64,000 bases of DNA from Antilocapra americana (taxonomy: Eukaryota > Chordata > Mammalia > Artiodactyla > Antilocapridae): contig ML662442.1 of the NCBI GenBank assembly GCA_007570785.1, positions 33,155,909 through 33,219,908 on the forward strand, given 5' to 3'. Positions 1-12,628 of this stretch are shown piece by piece. Positions within the stretch are counted from its first letter, which is position 1, and every line of letters begins with the position of its first letter. Below the pieces are notes generated by a model. It was not told the DNA's origin. It searched no databases and saw only the letters and a list, made by a program, of their open reading frames with translations. Position numbers and translations under genes: made by a program.

Positions 1-1165
1 GATCACTTAAGATACAGTGATATGTAAACAAATTTGAAACCCTTGTCATAATAAGGTCACCTTTGAAAAAGTAATAGATATGATATGGTTTCCTCCATGT
101 TTTCTGAAGCTGAAATGGTTTCTGTGACATCTCTGCTTACAGCATACTAAAAGTAATACTTACCATTATTGTTTAAAACTTTAGTAGGAGAGACAATATT
201 ATGAGAGAATGAACCATAAATTCATATTTGGGAAAGATAATGTTTTTAGAAGTATAGTATATTACACTGTTTTTGCAGCTCCAGTATAACTTCAAGGGAA
301 AAGGTGAAACACTTAACTTTTATATAGTGAAGAAGAAAACAAGAAGAACTAATGATGCTTGAGAATTTTAGCTTCGGTAATAATCAGAGAAGAATGAATG
401 TCTTGAAAAACAAAAAACATGAGTCTTCATGAAGTAGAGTCCAAAGTGTGACTGAATTAGACTAAAATATTATTTGATTAGACATACATATGTACACACA
501 AAATATCTCCTGCAAATGTTACAATTTGTGGTATATTCTTGTTAATTGGGTTTGCTTAATCAGAATATAAAATTTTATAAAAGCTACAGCTCAACAGAAC
601 AAAATCACCACACTCCTAATGTTGCAAACATAATTAACTTTGAATTATGTGAATTAACAGTGCCTAACAAATTATCATTCAGCTCTGAAATTAAATTCTT
701 TCATACCATTAGATTTGTTTGTTAAGCTCAAGTAGGCAAAATTTGTATTTAATAAAGTAATAATGTTGCTTTGCTAAGAATGCCTTTGAGAAACATAGAT
801 TTATTCTAAATAAATCAAAAAATTTCTATTATTAGTTAATTTGTGAATATCATAACATCTACATAATAAAATTAAGGGAAGTCTGATGCTCTTACAGGAT
901 ACTGTATGTTTATTACAGGAAGCCCTTTTCTAATTATCTTTTTAATTAGGTATTTTATATGGTTATTTGTGGTTGCATACATGTAATACAAATACATTTA
1001 ATATCATCAGTTATTGTTTCCTTTCACTCTGACACCTCTCCCTTCATGGTTTCATGAGAACAAGTATATACTATAAATTTGTATGCTTGGATGTTCCATG
1101 ACATCAAATTCAAATTGCAAAAAGTGTCCTGGGAAGATCCTGATCCTCTGTCACTCAACCATCTG
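1..1165. other. AT-rich DNA, nothing recognised
   Basis: No gene, RNA or named repeat could be recognised. The stretch is strongly AT-rich with no long open frame. Old, heavily diverged repeats may be present but are not visible by eye. Confidence 0.5.
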
Positions 1166-1180
1166 CCCATCCTATGAAAA

Positions 1181-1377
1181 GTGAAAGTGTCAGTTGCTTA
1201 GCTGTGTCCAACCCTTTGCGATCCCACGGACTGGAGCCTACCAGGATCTTATGTCCATGAGATCTCCCAGGCAATTGGAGTAGGTAGCCATTCCCTTCTC
1301 CAGGGGATCTTCCTGACCCATGAATCGAACCTAGGTCTCCTGCATTGCAGATGGATTCTTAACCTCTGTGCCACTTA
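1181..1377 (-). mobile_element. Bov-tA SINE
   Basis: Minus-strand Bov-tA (tRNA-derived head plus BovB-like tail). On the plus strand it begins with the complement of the BovB tail (guaaagtg-type start, then gtgtccaaccctttgcgatc) and runs back to the tRNA-like promoter region (aatcgaacctaggtctcctg). It is flanked by a diverged 15-bp target duplication at 1166-1180 and 1378-1392 (cccatcctatgaaaa versus cccatcccataaaac), which fixes both ends. Confidence 0.9.
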
Positions 1378-1489
1378 CCCATCCCATAAAACAGGAAAGT
1401 ATTATTTTTTCCATGATATCAAATACTTTCCAAATTCTGCTGATAAGATCTCAAAAATTCTAAAAATTTTGTATATTCCCTCTTCAACT

Positions 1490-1850
1490 GTTCTTGTCTT
1501 AGCCACCAACACTTGTTTCCTGATCTACTAAAATAGTCCCTCTCCCAACCCCTCTTGGCTTCTGTTTCTCCATCATTGCCTCCAACACAATTCATTCTCT
1601 ATATTGTGGAAGGAGTAGTTTTCCTAAAATGCATCTCATTTTCCTGCTTACAAAACTTAATGACCTCCTTTTCTTCCCAATATATGCTACCCAACATTAA
1701 ACTGATGGTACCATACAGTAATTACCTAGTTTCTTAGCCAAAGTTTTCCTAAGGATGGTCTCTGGATTTTGTCCATCATTTTACTCTTATTTACCTAACA
1801 GTATCTGACAATGATAGTAGCTCAGTAAATACTTATCTGGAGAATCAATA
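1490..1850 (+). repeat. LINE L2 3'-end remnant
   Basis: An old, diverged LINE2 3' region. The block around 1610-1690 (ttttcctaaaatgcatctca, then cctgcttacaaaactt) follows the familiar L2 pattern of a short conserved tract before the tail. The end (agctcagtaaatacttatct) resembles the L2/MIR tail. A 60-residue open frame at 1555-1737 lies inside it and is not a gene. Confidence 0.5.
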
Positions 1851-2327
1851 AATTAATATAAACTCTGTATGAGATGAATATTTGCAAATACAGAAAAAAT
1901 GCATTTATAACATTAAGAATATGTTAGGGACATGCAAAAATATAGTATTTTAAAAATGGCTTTATGTGTGTATGGCAGTGTTATGCATGGTGGTAGAGAG
2001 GTGAGATGATCCCATGTCCCTAATCTTATTTGACCTTCAAAATCAAACCGTGAATTAAACTACTCAAGAGCAATAAAAGAAAATAAAAGCAAACATTTTA
2101 GAGGATGGACCATAGATCTCCAATTTTGCAGTGCCTGCTTACAGACATAGCATTGTTATGATTCCTGATTTTTCTTCCAGCAATGTACTATTTTTACTTT
2201 ATATTAAATATTTCAATGCACAGATTATTTTTAGATAATTAATATTTATGTTATTTTCCTAATGAATACATATTTGTAGTTTGCATAGCTGCATAAAGAA
2301 GTTGGTTATAGGTAAGACTGTGAGCTC
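1851..2327. other. AT-rich DNA, nothing recognised
   Basis: No feature could be supported here. Confidence 0.4.
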
Positions 2328-2485
2328 TGGTGAATGGCACTAAATGCCCCAGTTGCCACTGCTATTAAATAAGTAATAGTACCTACTTCACAAGTTTGTT
2401 TGAGGCTTAAATGACTTTATTTATAGAGTAATAAGAACAGAGCCTGGCACATAAGCATACACAATAATTATTAGCTCTTATAATA
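2328..2485 (+). repeat. MIR SINE remnant
   Basis: Diverged MIR: the core-like text around 2375-2420 (aatagtacctacttcacaag, followed by gaggcttaaatga) and the tail agagcctggcacataagcat match the usual MIR order. Confidence 0.6.
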
Positions 2486-5400
2486 ATTATGCATACATGA
2501 TGTTCTTAATTTTAGATCCTATAATTTTATCTGGAAGCTAATATCTATCTATATAGTTAGTGGTCATTGTTAAAAATTTATATTAAGCCTACTATGAGGC
2601 AATTGATTATAGTATTTCTTTTCACTTAAATTATGCATGTCCCATGTTTTCTAATTATATAATAACTCTCCTAGGTTTTTAATCTTCCTTTTTTCAAATA
2701 TTATTTTTTCACTAATTTGTAGAAAAGGTAGGGATTATAATGCCCAAACAAATTTCTTCTATAATTAATTTACATTCAGCAAATTCTGTACTCAAATTTC
2801 TTGAGTACTTCTTAAACACTTTCCCTCTTACAGAAAATTTATATAACATTGTCATTACCTAACTTCAAAGAGCAAATGACAGTTATTAAAACCAAAATTT
2901 TTACATGCTGTTAATTTCGAGTACAGATATTGCCTCTAGGTGTTTCAGAATTAAAATCAAAACTAATAAATAATTTAGAAGTAAATTAGCAATTAACTGA
3001 AAATGACTTATGACAAACTGTGGTTCATATGTGGCAAGTGGGCTGACAGAATTGTTACAATCTGCCCGATTAGAAATCTTGCTCATTCTCTAAGAGATTA
3101 AAAACCAATAATGGACATAGAAATGCATTTATGAAGAATACTGAATATAACTTCATCTCTCTTTTGCAAAATTAATCATGCCTAAAAACTTTTATAATGT
3201 ACTAGCATGTAATTGCTACTATATGCTTAATGGTTAGAAAAATCCTGTGCATAGAAACAAAAGGGAGAGATAATTAAAAATTGAGGCAGAAATTTATAAT
3301 TTCATCTCACTTTCTATTCAGCTGCATTGTAACACCCCAAATCATTTATTTATTTTAAAGAAAATTAAAAATAGAAAGTTTTATATAGGGATATTATAGT
3401 ATTTGATTTTGCTAATGCCTCATACCGGAGAGGAAAAAATAATAAATATCATAACAAATATTATCTTTTGTCTCCAGACACCAACAAACAAGTGACTAAA
3501 AAATTCATAATCACAGAATTGGAAAAGATCTTATAGATGACTCCCAGATTTTAAAGCTGAAAGAAGTTAAGATGCAAAAGGGATTAAATGTCATGCCTAA
3601 AGCAACACACATGTGCACTATTCCTGGAAAAAGAACTTCTGTCTTTATGCACTTTTCATGTCTCAATCCAAAATAAATTATAGTGGATCAAACTAACTAG
3701 TTGGTTTTTAAGATAAAATATTTCTGTCGCACAGGATCACCCATACCTTAGACACACAAATGTAGTTTGACTCCACGCCCAATAAATAGAAGCAAAGGGT
3801 ACAGGGTTGCAACAATATATCAAATTTCTCATATTGTCCACTTTTCCCAGACAAGGTCATATCAAAACCTCACAAGAATAGATAATACTTAACTTGACCT
3901 CCATAAAAGAAAGACCTCTATATCCTATTCTACCACCCTAACATGTACGAATTCAGATATAGGTCTCAATTATCTTCCTTCTCATCTAAATATCTAGGGG
4001 TTTCCTTGGTATTATTTGTCCTCAGTGGAAAATGAAGACTGATCGACCATTCTCAGTGCAAGAGTGCTTTCTCTCTTTACAAATTTATTCAACTGTTTGC
4101 TAAATCATGACATTCCTGAGAGCCAGATTAGTTTTTATTTAATGCTACCTTCCATAATGTATCCAGCACTTCATTAAGTACCCTATACATTTTAAACTAT
4201 TGATTCAATCAGTCATTGGTCTTGAGGACTATTTTCTTCATTCTGAAAATTTTCTTTAATTTTTGTTACCTTTTTCTTGTTCTTCATTTTTTAGGGAAAG
4301 TTTATCTACCCTTTTAATTCCCACCACCCAACTTTTCTAGTAAAATAGTCCATAACTGTTCACTGTGCTCTAATAAGAGCACAAACATTCAGTATTTAAT
4401 GGAAAGATCGCTTCATAACTCCAGATTGCAGTAAAGTTTCTGGAGTTCTTGATATTATGTTTCCTTTAAAAATAATAGGCTTTACTGCTGACTCAGGATC
4501 AGCTAATATCCACTTTCACAACCCCCACCCCTCAGGGTCTATTTCTCTTATATTAGCACTTAGGCAGTCATCCATTATAATAGAGTCCCAAGACAGAAAG
4601 ACAATTATCTTTCTAAATGAGCTTGTTCCTAATTAGTGGAAAAAATAAAATACCTAACCCAGAAATGTTTATTTCCCTTGCATCTTAACATATGTCAATA
4701 GTACTGTTTTAGTTTTCAATCAAGATTATGCATATGATTTGTTTTTCTACTTTGGCACCAGGATCTATAGGCAGTAAAGATGGGTTAAAGAGCCAAAACC
4801 AAGAAAGGGTATGTAGAAGTGCGCCACTATAAATCAGTGTCATACTGAGGCAGTGGTAAGCTAGCCAGTCTGATGAAGGACACACATAAGCATTCTGGTA
4901 AAGGCAAGGCAGGAAAGAAAGCCAGATGGAACTCTTGTTCTGAGTGAGACTGGCCCAGGGTCTACAAAACTGGCGGCCACTGAACAAGCCGGCTGGGGAA
5001 AGAGTGCGGATGGAGGATATATCCACTTATTGCAGAGAATTCGTATGAAATTGATTGCTCCCAATCAGAAACGTCAAACTCAGTTCACACTGAATCTTGA
5101 ACATTACAGTAATTCAATCAATCTCAGTAATGTTACTTCATTTATTGATAGAAGCCATCCACTAATATTTAGGAGCTTAATATTAACCTTTAGATCGCAT
5201 GTTGTTTTTGAAAGGATTTTTCCATATTGTCTTCTCCTGCAAGAGATTCATTTTGTTTTGGAAGTCAAAGCAGAAAAAAAAAAAATGAAGAGAGCTAATC
5301 AAACTACAGGAGAAATGCTGGAGAACTCCCCCAGTTCTCAGCATATTTGGCTTTCCTGTCCACATTGCTCCTTCTGTCATAATCTTGTAGGAAATTTGAC

Positions 5401-5675
5401 ATAGTTTTTTCAGTAAAGTGTCACATATTTCTTGAGTAGCTACTATTAGACCAGTGGTCCATTTAAGAAACAAGACAGCAATATAGTAATGGACAGTAGG
5501 AGATGAAGGATTCAGGGAACGCCCCTGTCTAATTCCTCTGGTTTCTGCCATGCTGCCTTGAGATTTCTCATTCTCCTCTAGCTTGAAACTTTATTTCTCC
5601 TAAACTAAATCAAATTTACTACTCATTTATATATTTACTGAACTAATATATTTCTGAGACTCTTTAGGATGTGCC
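2486..5675. other. AT-rich DNA, nothing recognised
   Basis: About 3.2 kb with no supported gene or repeat. Short overlapping frames on both strands at 4709-5551 (up to 124 residues) resemble nothing I know, have no splice or promoter context, and are probably chance. The segment 4840-5040 is less AT-rich and might be an old transposon, but I cannot name it. Confidence 0.4.
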
Positions 5676-5685
5676 AGTAGGTAGA

Positions 5686-5943
5686 GGGGAGAAGGCAATG
5701 GCAACCCACTCCAGTACTCTTGCCTGGAAAATCCCATGGACGGAGGAACCTGGTAGGCTACAGTCCACAGGGTCGCAAAGAGTCGGACAAGACTGAGTGA
5801 CTTCACTTTCATGCATTGGAGAAGGAAATGGCAACCCACTCCAGTACTTTTGCCTGGAGAATCCCAGGGACGGAGGAACCTGGTGGGCTGCCCTCTATGG
5901 GGTCGCACAGAGTTGGACATGACTGAAGCAACTTAGCAGCAGC
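5686..5943 (+). mobile_element. BOV-A2 SINE
   Basis: A complete two-unit BOV-A2. Each unit starts gagaaggcaatggcaaccca or gagaaggaaatggcaaccca. The units are joined by gacttcactttcatgcattg, and the end is the CAG-rich tail. A perfect 10-bp target duplication agtaggtaga at 5676-5685 and 5944-5953 bounds it. The low divergence and intact duplication suggest a fairly recent insertion. Confidence 0.95.
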
Positions 5944-5953
5944 AGTAGGTAGA

Positions 5954-6638
5954 AGATCAAAGTTAGTAAAGATACATATATTCCTTGTCTTAGATATCCC
6001 ATGATTTACAAAGGATAAATACAAACAGCTTGAGCATTATTTCTCCTTGCTATAAAAGTATTTGCAAATGCATGCCTCATCTCTTTTATGAGAAATCAGG
6101 GGAATTTTTGATTCTGGAATTAGAAAAATATCAATTACACCTATTGAAGGAGAGAACTGAGGTTATGAAGTTTAAAAATATAAAAGAAAAATAGCAGGAA
6201 TGCAGGTGTGTGTGTGTGTGTATTTGCATATGTGTGTACTTTTCTTCTTCTTTCTTAAGAGAAAAACTATAAAGGAAAAACATGGGGTCATTTGACTGCA
6301 TTTCTTAAGCACCTATGTGAAGAAGAATTGAGTAAGCCATGCAGATAGCTGCTAATTTGATGATCACAAATGAAAGTGGATTTTAAAGGCATGTTTGACA
6401 GAAATATGGAAGAAATGGCCCAAAGACAGTAATAATATTTTAAACAGCAGTGTTTACTTATCACCTTATATATTCTGGATAGTCTTCTAAATATACCAGT
6501 ATAATTTAGTATACTACTACTTATAACCCAGTGCATTAAGACAGACTTCCCCAAAATGTTTACCAAAGGACTTTCAGAGATATCTTGCATCACATACAAA
6601 TCAAATTAACTAGTTTCCAAACATATCAATGCCATACT
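5954..6638. other. Unrecognised DNA with short TG repeat
   Basis: No gene or named repeat was recognised apart from a short (TG)n microsatellite at about 6205-6238. Confidence 0.45.
6205..6238. repeat. (TG)n microsatellite
   Basis: About eight uninterrupted TG units, then an interrupted tract ending tatgtgtgtac. Confidence 0.85.
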
Positions 6639-6651
6639 AAGCTAAAACAAA

Positions 6652-7101
6652 GGCCTGTATAGTCAAGCTATGGTTTTTCCAGTAGTCAGGTATGGATGTG
6701 AGAGTTGGACCATGAAGATGGCTGAATGCTGAATTATTGCTTTTGAGCTGCTGTGTTGGAGAAGATTCTTGAGAGTCCCTTGGACTGCAAGGAAATCAAA
6801 CCAGCCAATCCTAAAGGAAATCAATCTTGAATATTCATTAGGAGGGCTGATGTTGAAGCTGAAGCTCCAATACTTCGGCCAACTGATGCAAAGAGCTGAT
6901 TTATCAGAAAAGACCTTGATGCTGGGAAAGACTGAAGGCAGGAGAAGGGGATGGCAGGACGAGATGGCTGGATGTCATTACTGACTCAATGCACATGAGT
7001 GTAAGTAAGCTCATGGAGATGGTGAATGACAGGAAGTGTGGCATGCTGCAGTCCATGGGGTCGCAAAGAGTGGGACGCAACTAAGCAAACTGAATGACAA
7101 C
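6652..7101 (+). mobile_element. BovB LINE, 5'-truncated 3' end
   Basis: The last ~450 bp of BovB in sense orientation: the C-terminal coding part, then the tail ending catgctgcagtccatggggt. It is bounded by a perfect 13-bp target duplication, aagctaaaacaaa, at 6639-6651 and 7102-7114. This is a simple 5'-truncated insertion. The 71-residue open frame at 6769-6984 is a leftover of the BovB polyprotein and is not functional. Confidence 0.95.
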
Positions 7102-7114
7102 AAGCTAAAACAAA

Positions 7115-7460
7115 ATGTCAAAGGAGTTTATACACTCACACACTGCCAAGTCTTAAGTCTCTAACACAATAAAACAGAAAACTCCAGGAAGGAGAATACA
7201 GTATATAGCAAACCTCATATAATTTTTGGATGACGGGACTCATTTTTCAAGGAGCATATTGAAGGTTGGTGTTTGTGCTCTAAGAAATACACTTTGGAAA
7301 ACATTGTAGTTGGATATTAAGTATTGGGAATAAAAAACTTGAAAAAGAAAAAAAAAGACTGTTAATATTCATTTACCTGCACCAAAATAAAATAAAATTA
7401 CAAGTTCAAACTTAGGAGTGCTTAGGGGAAGAGTTTCTACTTTGCACTGAAACAGACATT
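7115..7460. other. Nothing recognised
   Basis: Unique-looking AT-rich DNA between two mobile elements. Confidence 0.4.
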
Positions 7461-7743
7461 GAAAGTGAAAGTCGCTCAGTCGTGTCCAACTCTTTGTGAC
7501 TCGATGGACTATACAGTCCATGGAATTCTCCAGGCCAGAATACTGGAGTGGGTAGCCTTTCCCTTCTCCAGGGGATCTCCCCAACCCAGAGATCGAACCC
7601 AAATCTCCTTCACTGCAGGCAGATTCTTTATCAGCTAAGCCACGAGGGAAGCCCAAGAATACTGGAGTGGGTAGTCTATCTCTTCTCCAGCAGATCTTCC
7701 CAACCCAGGAATTGACCTGGGGTCTCCTACATTGCAGGCATTA
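7461..7743 (-). mobile_element. Bov-tA SINE, one full unit plus partial second unit
   Basis: Minus-strand Bov-tA. A full unit (7461-7655, tail complement to ccacgagggaagcccaag) is followed directly by a second partial unit (7656-7743, agaatactggagtgggtagt onward) that ends in the tRNA-like region without its terminal box. The head-to-tail arrangement is a partial dimer. Confidence 0.85.
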
Positions 7744-8351
7744 CTAATATCTTAAACTGTCATTGTATTATATTGGTGTTCTGTCTTTATTTCATTATTT
7801 TTTTGAACTTCACAGATTACATCATATCATGGAAGTTTGATCATTCTTTGCTCTTAAGTCTCAGCTTCCTCAATCACAAATTCAATGGGAAAGTCCATGG
7901 GAAATTTTAGGAACTTAATCCCTAAATAAGGGGAAAAATCACTAAAAGACTCATGAACAAAGTGATATTGGCATACTGAGGAGAAAGATTTGATCCTTCC
8001 TGGGGTGGAGAGTTTTTTTAAATAAAAAGACGACAAGAGGAGCTGTGCTTTAGCTCCCACTGAAGTTGCTATGGTTTACTTAGAGACCTGATGCAAGAAA
8101 ATATTTGAAAAGGACAACAAAGTGAAATGATTATGGAATAGGCCTTGTCAGACTGTTTGCTAGAAAGTTTCTTGGATAATATTTTGTTCCATCTCATGAT
8201 ACATCATGGATCATTATGGTACAGAACATTTAGTTATACTTGTGGCCTCACTTAGTCTCTCATTTGAAAAGACTGTCTGTGCAAATTTCATTGTGTAGCC
8301 TATTTAAATTATCCCTGGCCTAGTTCTAAATTTTATCTGCAGTATAAAATA
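7744..8351. other. Nothing recognised
   Basis: No supported feature. A 68-residue minus-strand frame at 7854-8060 has no recognisable similarity. Confidence 0.4.
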
Positions 8352-8511
8352 TTTGTGACCCCACAGACTGTAGCCTCTGTCCATGGAACTCTCCATGCAA
8401 GAATACTGAGGTGGGTAGCCATTCCCTCCTCCAGATCTTTCAACCCAGGGATTAAACCTGAGTCTTCCATATGACAGCCAGATTCTTTACTGTTTTAGCC
8501 ACCAGGGAAGC
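8352..8511 (-). mobile_element. Bov-tA SINE, diverged fragment
   Basis: Diverged minus-strand Bov-tA lacking its BovB-like tail. It starts at ccccacagactgtagcctct and ends at accagggaagcct. Several deletions and substitutions mark it as older than the other copies. Confidence 0.8.
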
Positions 8512-8824
8512 CTGAAATATTAATATCATTCTATTAAGTTCATGGACAAATGGGGAAATCATTCTAGCATCTAGCCACATCCTTAAGACTGACATCAGAT
8601 CAGAAGACTTCTGAGTCCCAGCACAATTCCCCATGGAATAAAAGTAGCTTGTAGTAAATTCCAGATAGATGGCTCCAACTTTGTCATAGCTTATCTGTAC
8701 GAGTTCCCACCCAGCCAGTCCTGGAAAAATTGAAGTGCTTGTGTCTCAGGCAGCTAGAACAATGGCTAGATATAGTACTGACTATCAGCCTCAGATGAAA
8801 TCTCCAGTGGTTTGAAGGACAGAA
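8512..8824. other. Nothing recognised
   Basis: No supported feature in this short gap between elements. Confidence 0.35.
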
Positions 8825-9660
8825 GAAGTTGAAGGATTGATACTACCTGACTTCAAGGCTTACTATGAAGCTACAGTAATCAAGACAGTGTGGTATTAGA
8901 GAAAGAAGACACAAACAGCTAAGTGGAAGAGAATACAGAGCCCAGAAATAAGATTCACATAAGTAAAATCAAATGATCTTTGATAAGGAAGCAAAGGCAG
9001 TAAGTATAATGGAGGAAAGATAGTTCTTTCAACAAATGGTCAGATGGTACTAGAACAGCCAGACACCTATATGCAAATTTAAAAAAAAAAAAAGGAAGAA
9101 AAGGAATCTAGACACATATGTTTACACCCTTCACAAAAATTCTAAATGGATTGTAGACTGTCTAAAACTCCTGGAGGATAACACAAGAGAAACCCTAGAT
9201 GATCTTAGTGTGTCAATAACATTTTTTAGATATAACATCAAAGACATGGTCCATGAAAAGGGTTGATATTCTGCCTTCACTAAAATTTGAAAATTTCACC
9301 TTTTGTGAAAGACAATTTCAAGAGAATGACAAGTCATAGACTAGAAGAAAATATTTAGGAAAGACACATCTGATAAAGGACTATTATTCAAAATATACAA
9401 AGAACTCTTAAACTCAACAAAGAAAATAATCCAATAAAAAAATGGGCCAAAGACTTTAATAGACACCTCTCCAAGAAGATACACCAATGGCAAATACACA
9501 TATGAAAAGATGATACACATGATATGTTATCAGGGAAATGAAAATTAAAACAACCTTGAGATACTGCAAGATACCTATTTGAATGGTCAAAATACAGAAA
9601 ATCAACAACCTTCTATGCTGATGAGGATGAAGACTGACAGGAGCTCTTATATATCACTGG
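8825..9660 (+). mobile_element. Ancient L1, ORF2 3' half
   Basis: Diverged L1 ORF2 sequence in sense orientation. It keeps the order of known L1 C-terminal text: a tract like ctacagtaatcaagacagtg (about 8870), the lysine-rich stretch near 9420-9470 (aaaaaatgggccaaagactt), then the segment near 9540-9640. No frame is open over any useful length. It is interrupted by BovB at 9661. Confidence 0.8.
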
Positions 9661-10138
9661 TTCAGTTCAGTCCAGTCGCTCAGTCGTGTCCAACTCTTTA
9701 CAATTCCATGAACCGCAGCACGCCAGGCCTCCTTGTCCATCACCAACTCCCAAAGTTTACCCAAACTCATGTCCATTGAGATGGTGATGCCATCCAACCA
9801 CCTCATCCTCTGTCATCCCTTTCTCCTCCTGCCCTCAATCTTTCCCAGCATCAGGGTCTTTTCAAATGAGTCAGTTCTTCACATCAGGTGGCCAAAGTAT
9901 TGGGGTTTCAGCTTTAATATCAGTCCTTCCAATGAACACCCAGGACTGATCTCCTTTAGGATGGACTGGTTGGATCTTCTTGCAATCCAAGGGACTCTCA
10001 AGAGTCTTCTCCAACACCATAGTTCAAAAGCATCAATTCTTTGGTGCTCAGTTTTCTTTACAGTCCAACTCTCACATCCGTACATGACTACTGGGAAAAC
10101 CATAGCCTTGACTATACTCACCTTAGTTGACAAAGTCA
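9661..10138 (-). mobile_element. BovB LINE 3' end (minus strand)
   Basis: BovB 3' end read on the minus strand, starting with the tail complement (ttcagttcagtccagtcgct) and running into the C-terminal coding region. The minus-strand frame 9879-10139 (86 residues) is BovB-derived. It is inserted into an old L1. It abuts a BovB piece in the opposite orientation. Confidence 0.95.
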
Positions 10139-10338
10139 CCTTATTGCCAAATTCAGACTGAATTTGAAGAAAGTGGAGAAAACCACTAGACCATTCAGGT
10201 ATGATCTAAATCAAATCCCTTATGACTATACAGTGGAAGTGAGAAATAGATTTAAGGGACTAGATCTGATAGACAGAGTGCCTGATGAACTATGGATGGA
10301 GGTTTGTGACACTGTACAGGAGACAGGAATCACCATAC
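10139..10338 (+). mobile_element. BovB internal fragment, inverted relative to neighbour
   Basis: Sense-strand BovB text from between the endonuclease and reverse transcriptase domains. It matches the in-window copy at about 44888-45075 (attgccaaattcagac, then tgactatacagtggaagt). It lies head-to-head with the minus-strand 3' end at 9661-10138, as a 5'-inverted BovB would, although about 1.3 kb of element between the two pieces is missing. A 12-bp match tatatatcactg near 9648 and 10497 may be the target duplication. Confidence 0.85.
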
Positions 10339-11802
10339 TTATCTGAGCCATACCTGAGTTATCAAATGGTTGATGAATCGTTAGAGTGAAAGACTCATCT
10401 GCCATATGATAACTGAGTTGCATAAGTTTTCAGAAACAAAAAAGAACTTTGTCTACATGTGTATATAGGCTATAAATATCATGTTCCCTTACAACTATAT
10501 ATCACTGCAAAGGTATTAGGAAAAGTTTAGAAAATCCAAGTAGTCATCAATTCTCATCTGTGTTTAATTAACTGAAAAATCTAGACAAATTTGAATCATC
10601 CAAGCCAGTGGTGTTTCCATAATCAACTGTTTCTAATAAACATAAAAGATCAGAAGCAGTTGTGCTTTCTTAACCCTCAGCAGATTGAAGTAGCTACAAA
10701 GAGAAAAGCAATACTAGGGAGAGCACAAAATATACCTTGTAGAGTGTTCCAAGGCAGCACTTTCATTAAATACTTCTCATGATTCTTTAAATATTTTACT
10801 CATGAACACCATATAAAATTATGGTATTTCTAATGCTGAAATTGGGACTGCCTGCTTATTCTATGTCCAATTCCATTCCCTCTCCATGACTTTTACCCTT
10901 GATTCTTCCCCAAGTATACCAAAATCTTATTTTCTGTAAGTTCAAATTGGTTTCACCACTTCTAGGATAACCATTCTTACAGTTGTTTATAGTTATTAAA
11001 TGATCCTTTATGATATTTAAATAATCACTTATCACTGCTACCACATTAAAAAATCATATGATGATGATATAATTGAACAAAAGTTGGGAAATCATTAACT
11101 GTAAACAGATACTGATGAGCTCTTCAAAAATCTAGATGACATAGATTATGTGTAATCCATAACTCTATGGAGAATAAAAACACAATATAAGGAAAATTTT
11201 TTTCTAACTAACTCTAAAGGGAAATTATATGATAAAACCTCACAAATCATGAACAACAAAGGGAAGTTTACTTCAATTATTGAATACTTTACACAAATGC
11301 AGTATTGGTATATTCAAATAGACAAACAAAAACAAATTAATAAGACATGCTTAAGAACCTACCATTCTCATCTAAGGTATTATCAGAATAAAAGGCTATT
11401 TTTAGATTTTTCACTTGGATTTTTTTAATACACTGATATTTAATTTAGACAAATCTTGTATTTTAGCCACATAATGATGGTTCCTATCTTCCCCAATGCT
11501 GTATTGTTGTCAATATGAAGCATTTGTACAACCTCAGTCAAGTTTTACTCTTTAGCACCTTTTAGACCAGTGAAAAAAGTTATGTAAACAAATAATTGCA
11601 ATATACTGAGATAATGTTATGTTAGACAAACATAGTAAGACCACAGATGAGAAACTTATAGTATAATTGCTTTAATCTGCTTTAATATATGATAAGTAAC
11701 AACTAACACTGTCACTATAAGAGCTAAAGTGCCATTTTAAAACACTGATCATGAATAACCTTTAGAGGAACTGAAACCTTACTATCTTTAAAAAGTTCAG
11801 GT
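10339..11802. other. Nothing recognised
   Basis: AT-rich DNA without supported genes or repeats. The part up to about 10496 may belong to the rearranged BovB insertion next to it. Confidence 0.4.
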
Positions 11803-11811
11803 AATATGGCT

Positions 11812-12628
11812 AAAGAAAGCTCAAACTACCACACAACTGCACTCATCTCACACGCTAGTAAAGTAATGCTCAAAATTCTCCAAGCCAGGCTTCAGCAATA
11901 TGTGAACCGTGAACTTCCAGATGTTCAAGCTGGTTTTAGAAAAGGCAGAGGAACCAGAGATACAACTGCTAACATACGCTGTGTTATCGAAGAAGCAAGA
12001 GAGTTCCAAAAACCCATGTATTTCTGCTTTATTGACTATGCCAAAGCCTTTGACTGTGTGGATCACAATAAACTGTGGAAAATTCTGAAAGAGATGGGCA
12101 TACCAGACCACCTGATCTGCCTCTTGAGAAACCTGTATGCAGGTCAGGAAGCAACAGTTAGAGCTGGACATGGAACAGACTGGTTCCAAATAGGAAAAGG
12201 AGTACATCAAGGCTGTATATTGTCACCCTGCTTATTTAACTTATACACAAAGTACATCATGAGAAATGTTGGGCTGGAGGAAGCACAAGCTGGAATCAAG
12301 ATTGCTGGGAGAAATATCAATAACCTCAGATATGCAGATGACCACCCGTATGGCAGAAAGCGAAGAAAAACTAAAGATCCTCTTGATGAAAGTCAAAGAG
12401 GAGAGTGAAAAAGTTGGCTTAAAGCTCAACATTCAGAAAACTAAGATTATGGCATCTGGTCCCATCACTTCATGGCAAATAGATGGGGAAACAGTGGAAA
12501 CAGTGGCTGACTTTATTTTGGGGGGCTCCAAAATCACTGCAGATGGTGACTGCAGCCATGAAATTAAAGGATGCTTATTCCTTGAAAAGAAGGTTATGAC
12601 CAACCTAGACAACATATTGAAAAGCAGA
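11812..12628 (+). mobile_element. BovB LINE, reverse transcriptase part (5' half of a split element)
   Basis: Sense BovB from the reverse transcriptase domain. The open frame 11806-12408 (200 residues) includes the conserved fingers and palm text (FIDYAKAFDCVDHNKLW). The polymerase YADD box is present as RYADD at about residue 176-180, but the frame then shifts. The start is set by a 9-bp target duplication aatatggct (11803-11811 and 13773-13781), whose second copy lies beyond the gap, so 13443-13772 is the same insertion. Confidence 0.93.

Noticed and set aside
4709..5551. Several overlapping frames of 67-124 residues on both strands
   Set aside because: No recognisable domains, opposite strands overlap each other, and there is no splice, promoter or repeat context. 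Probably chance.
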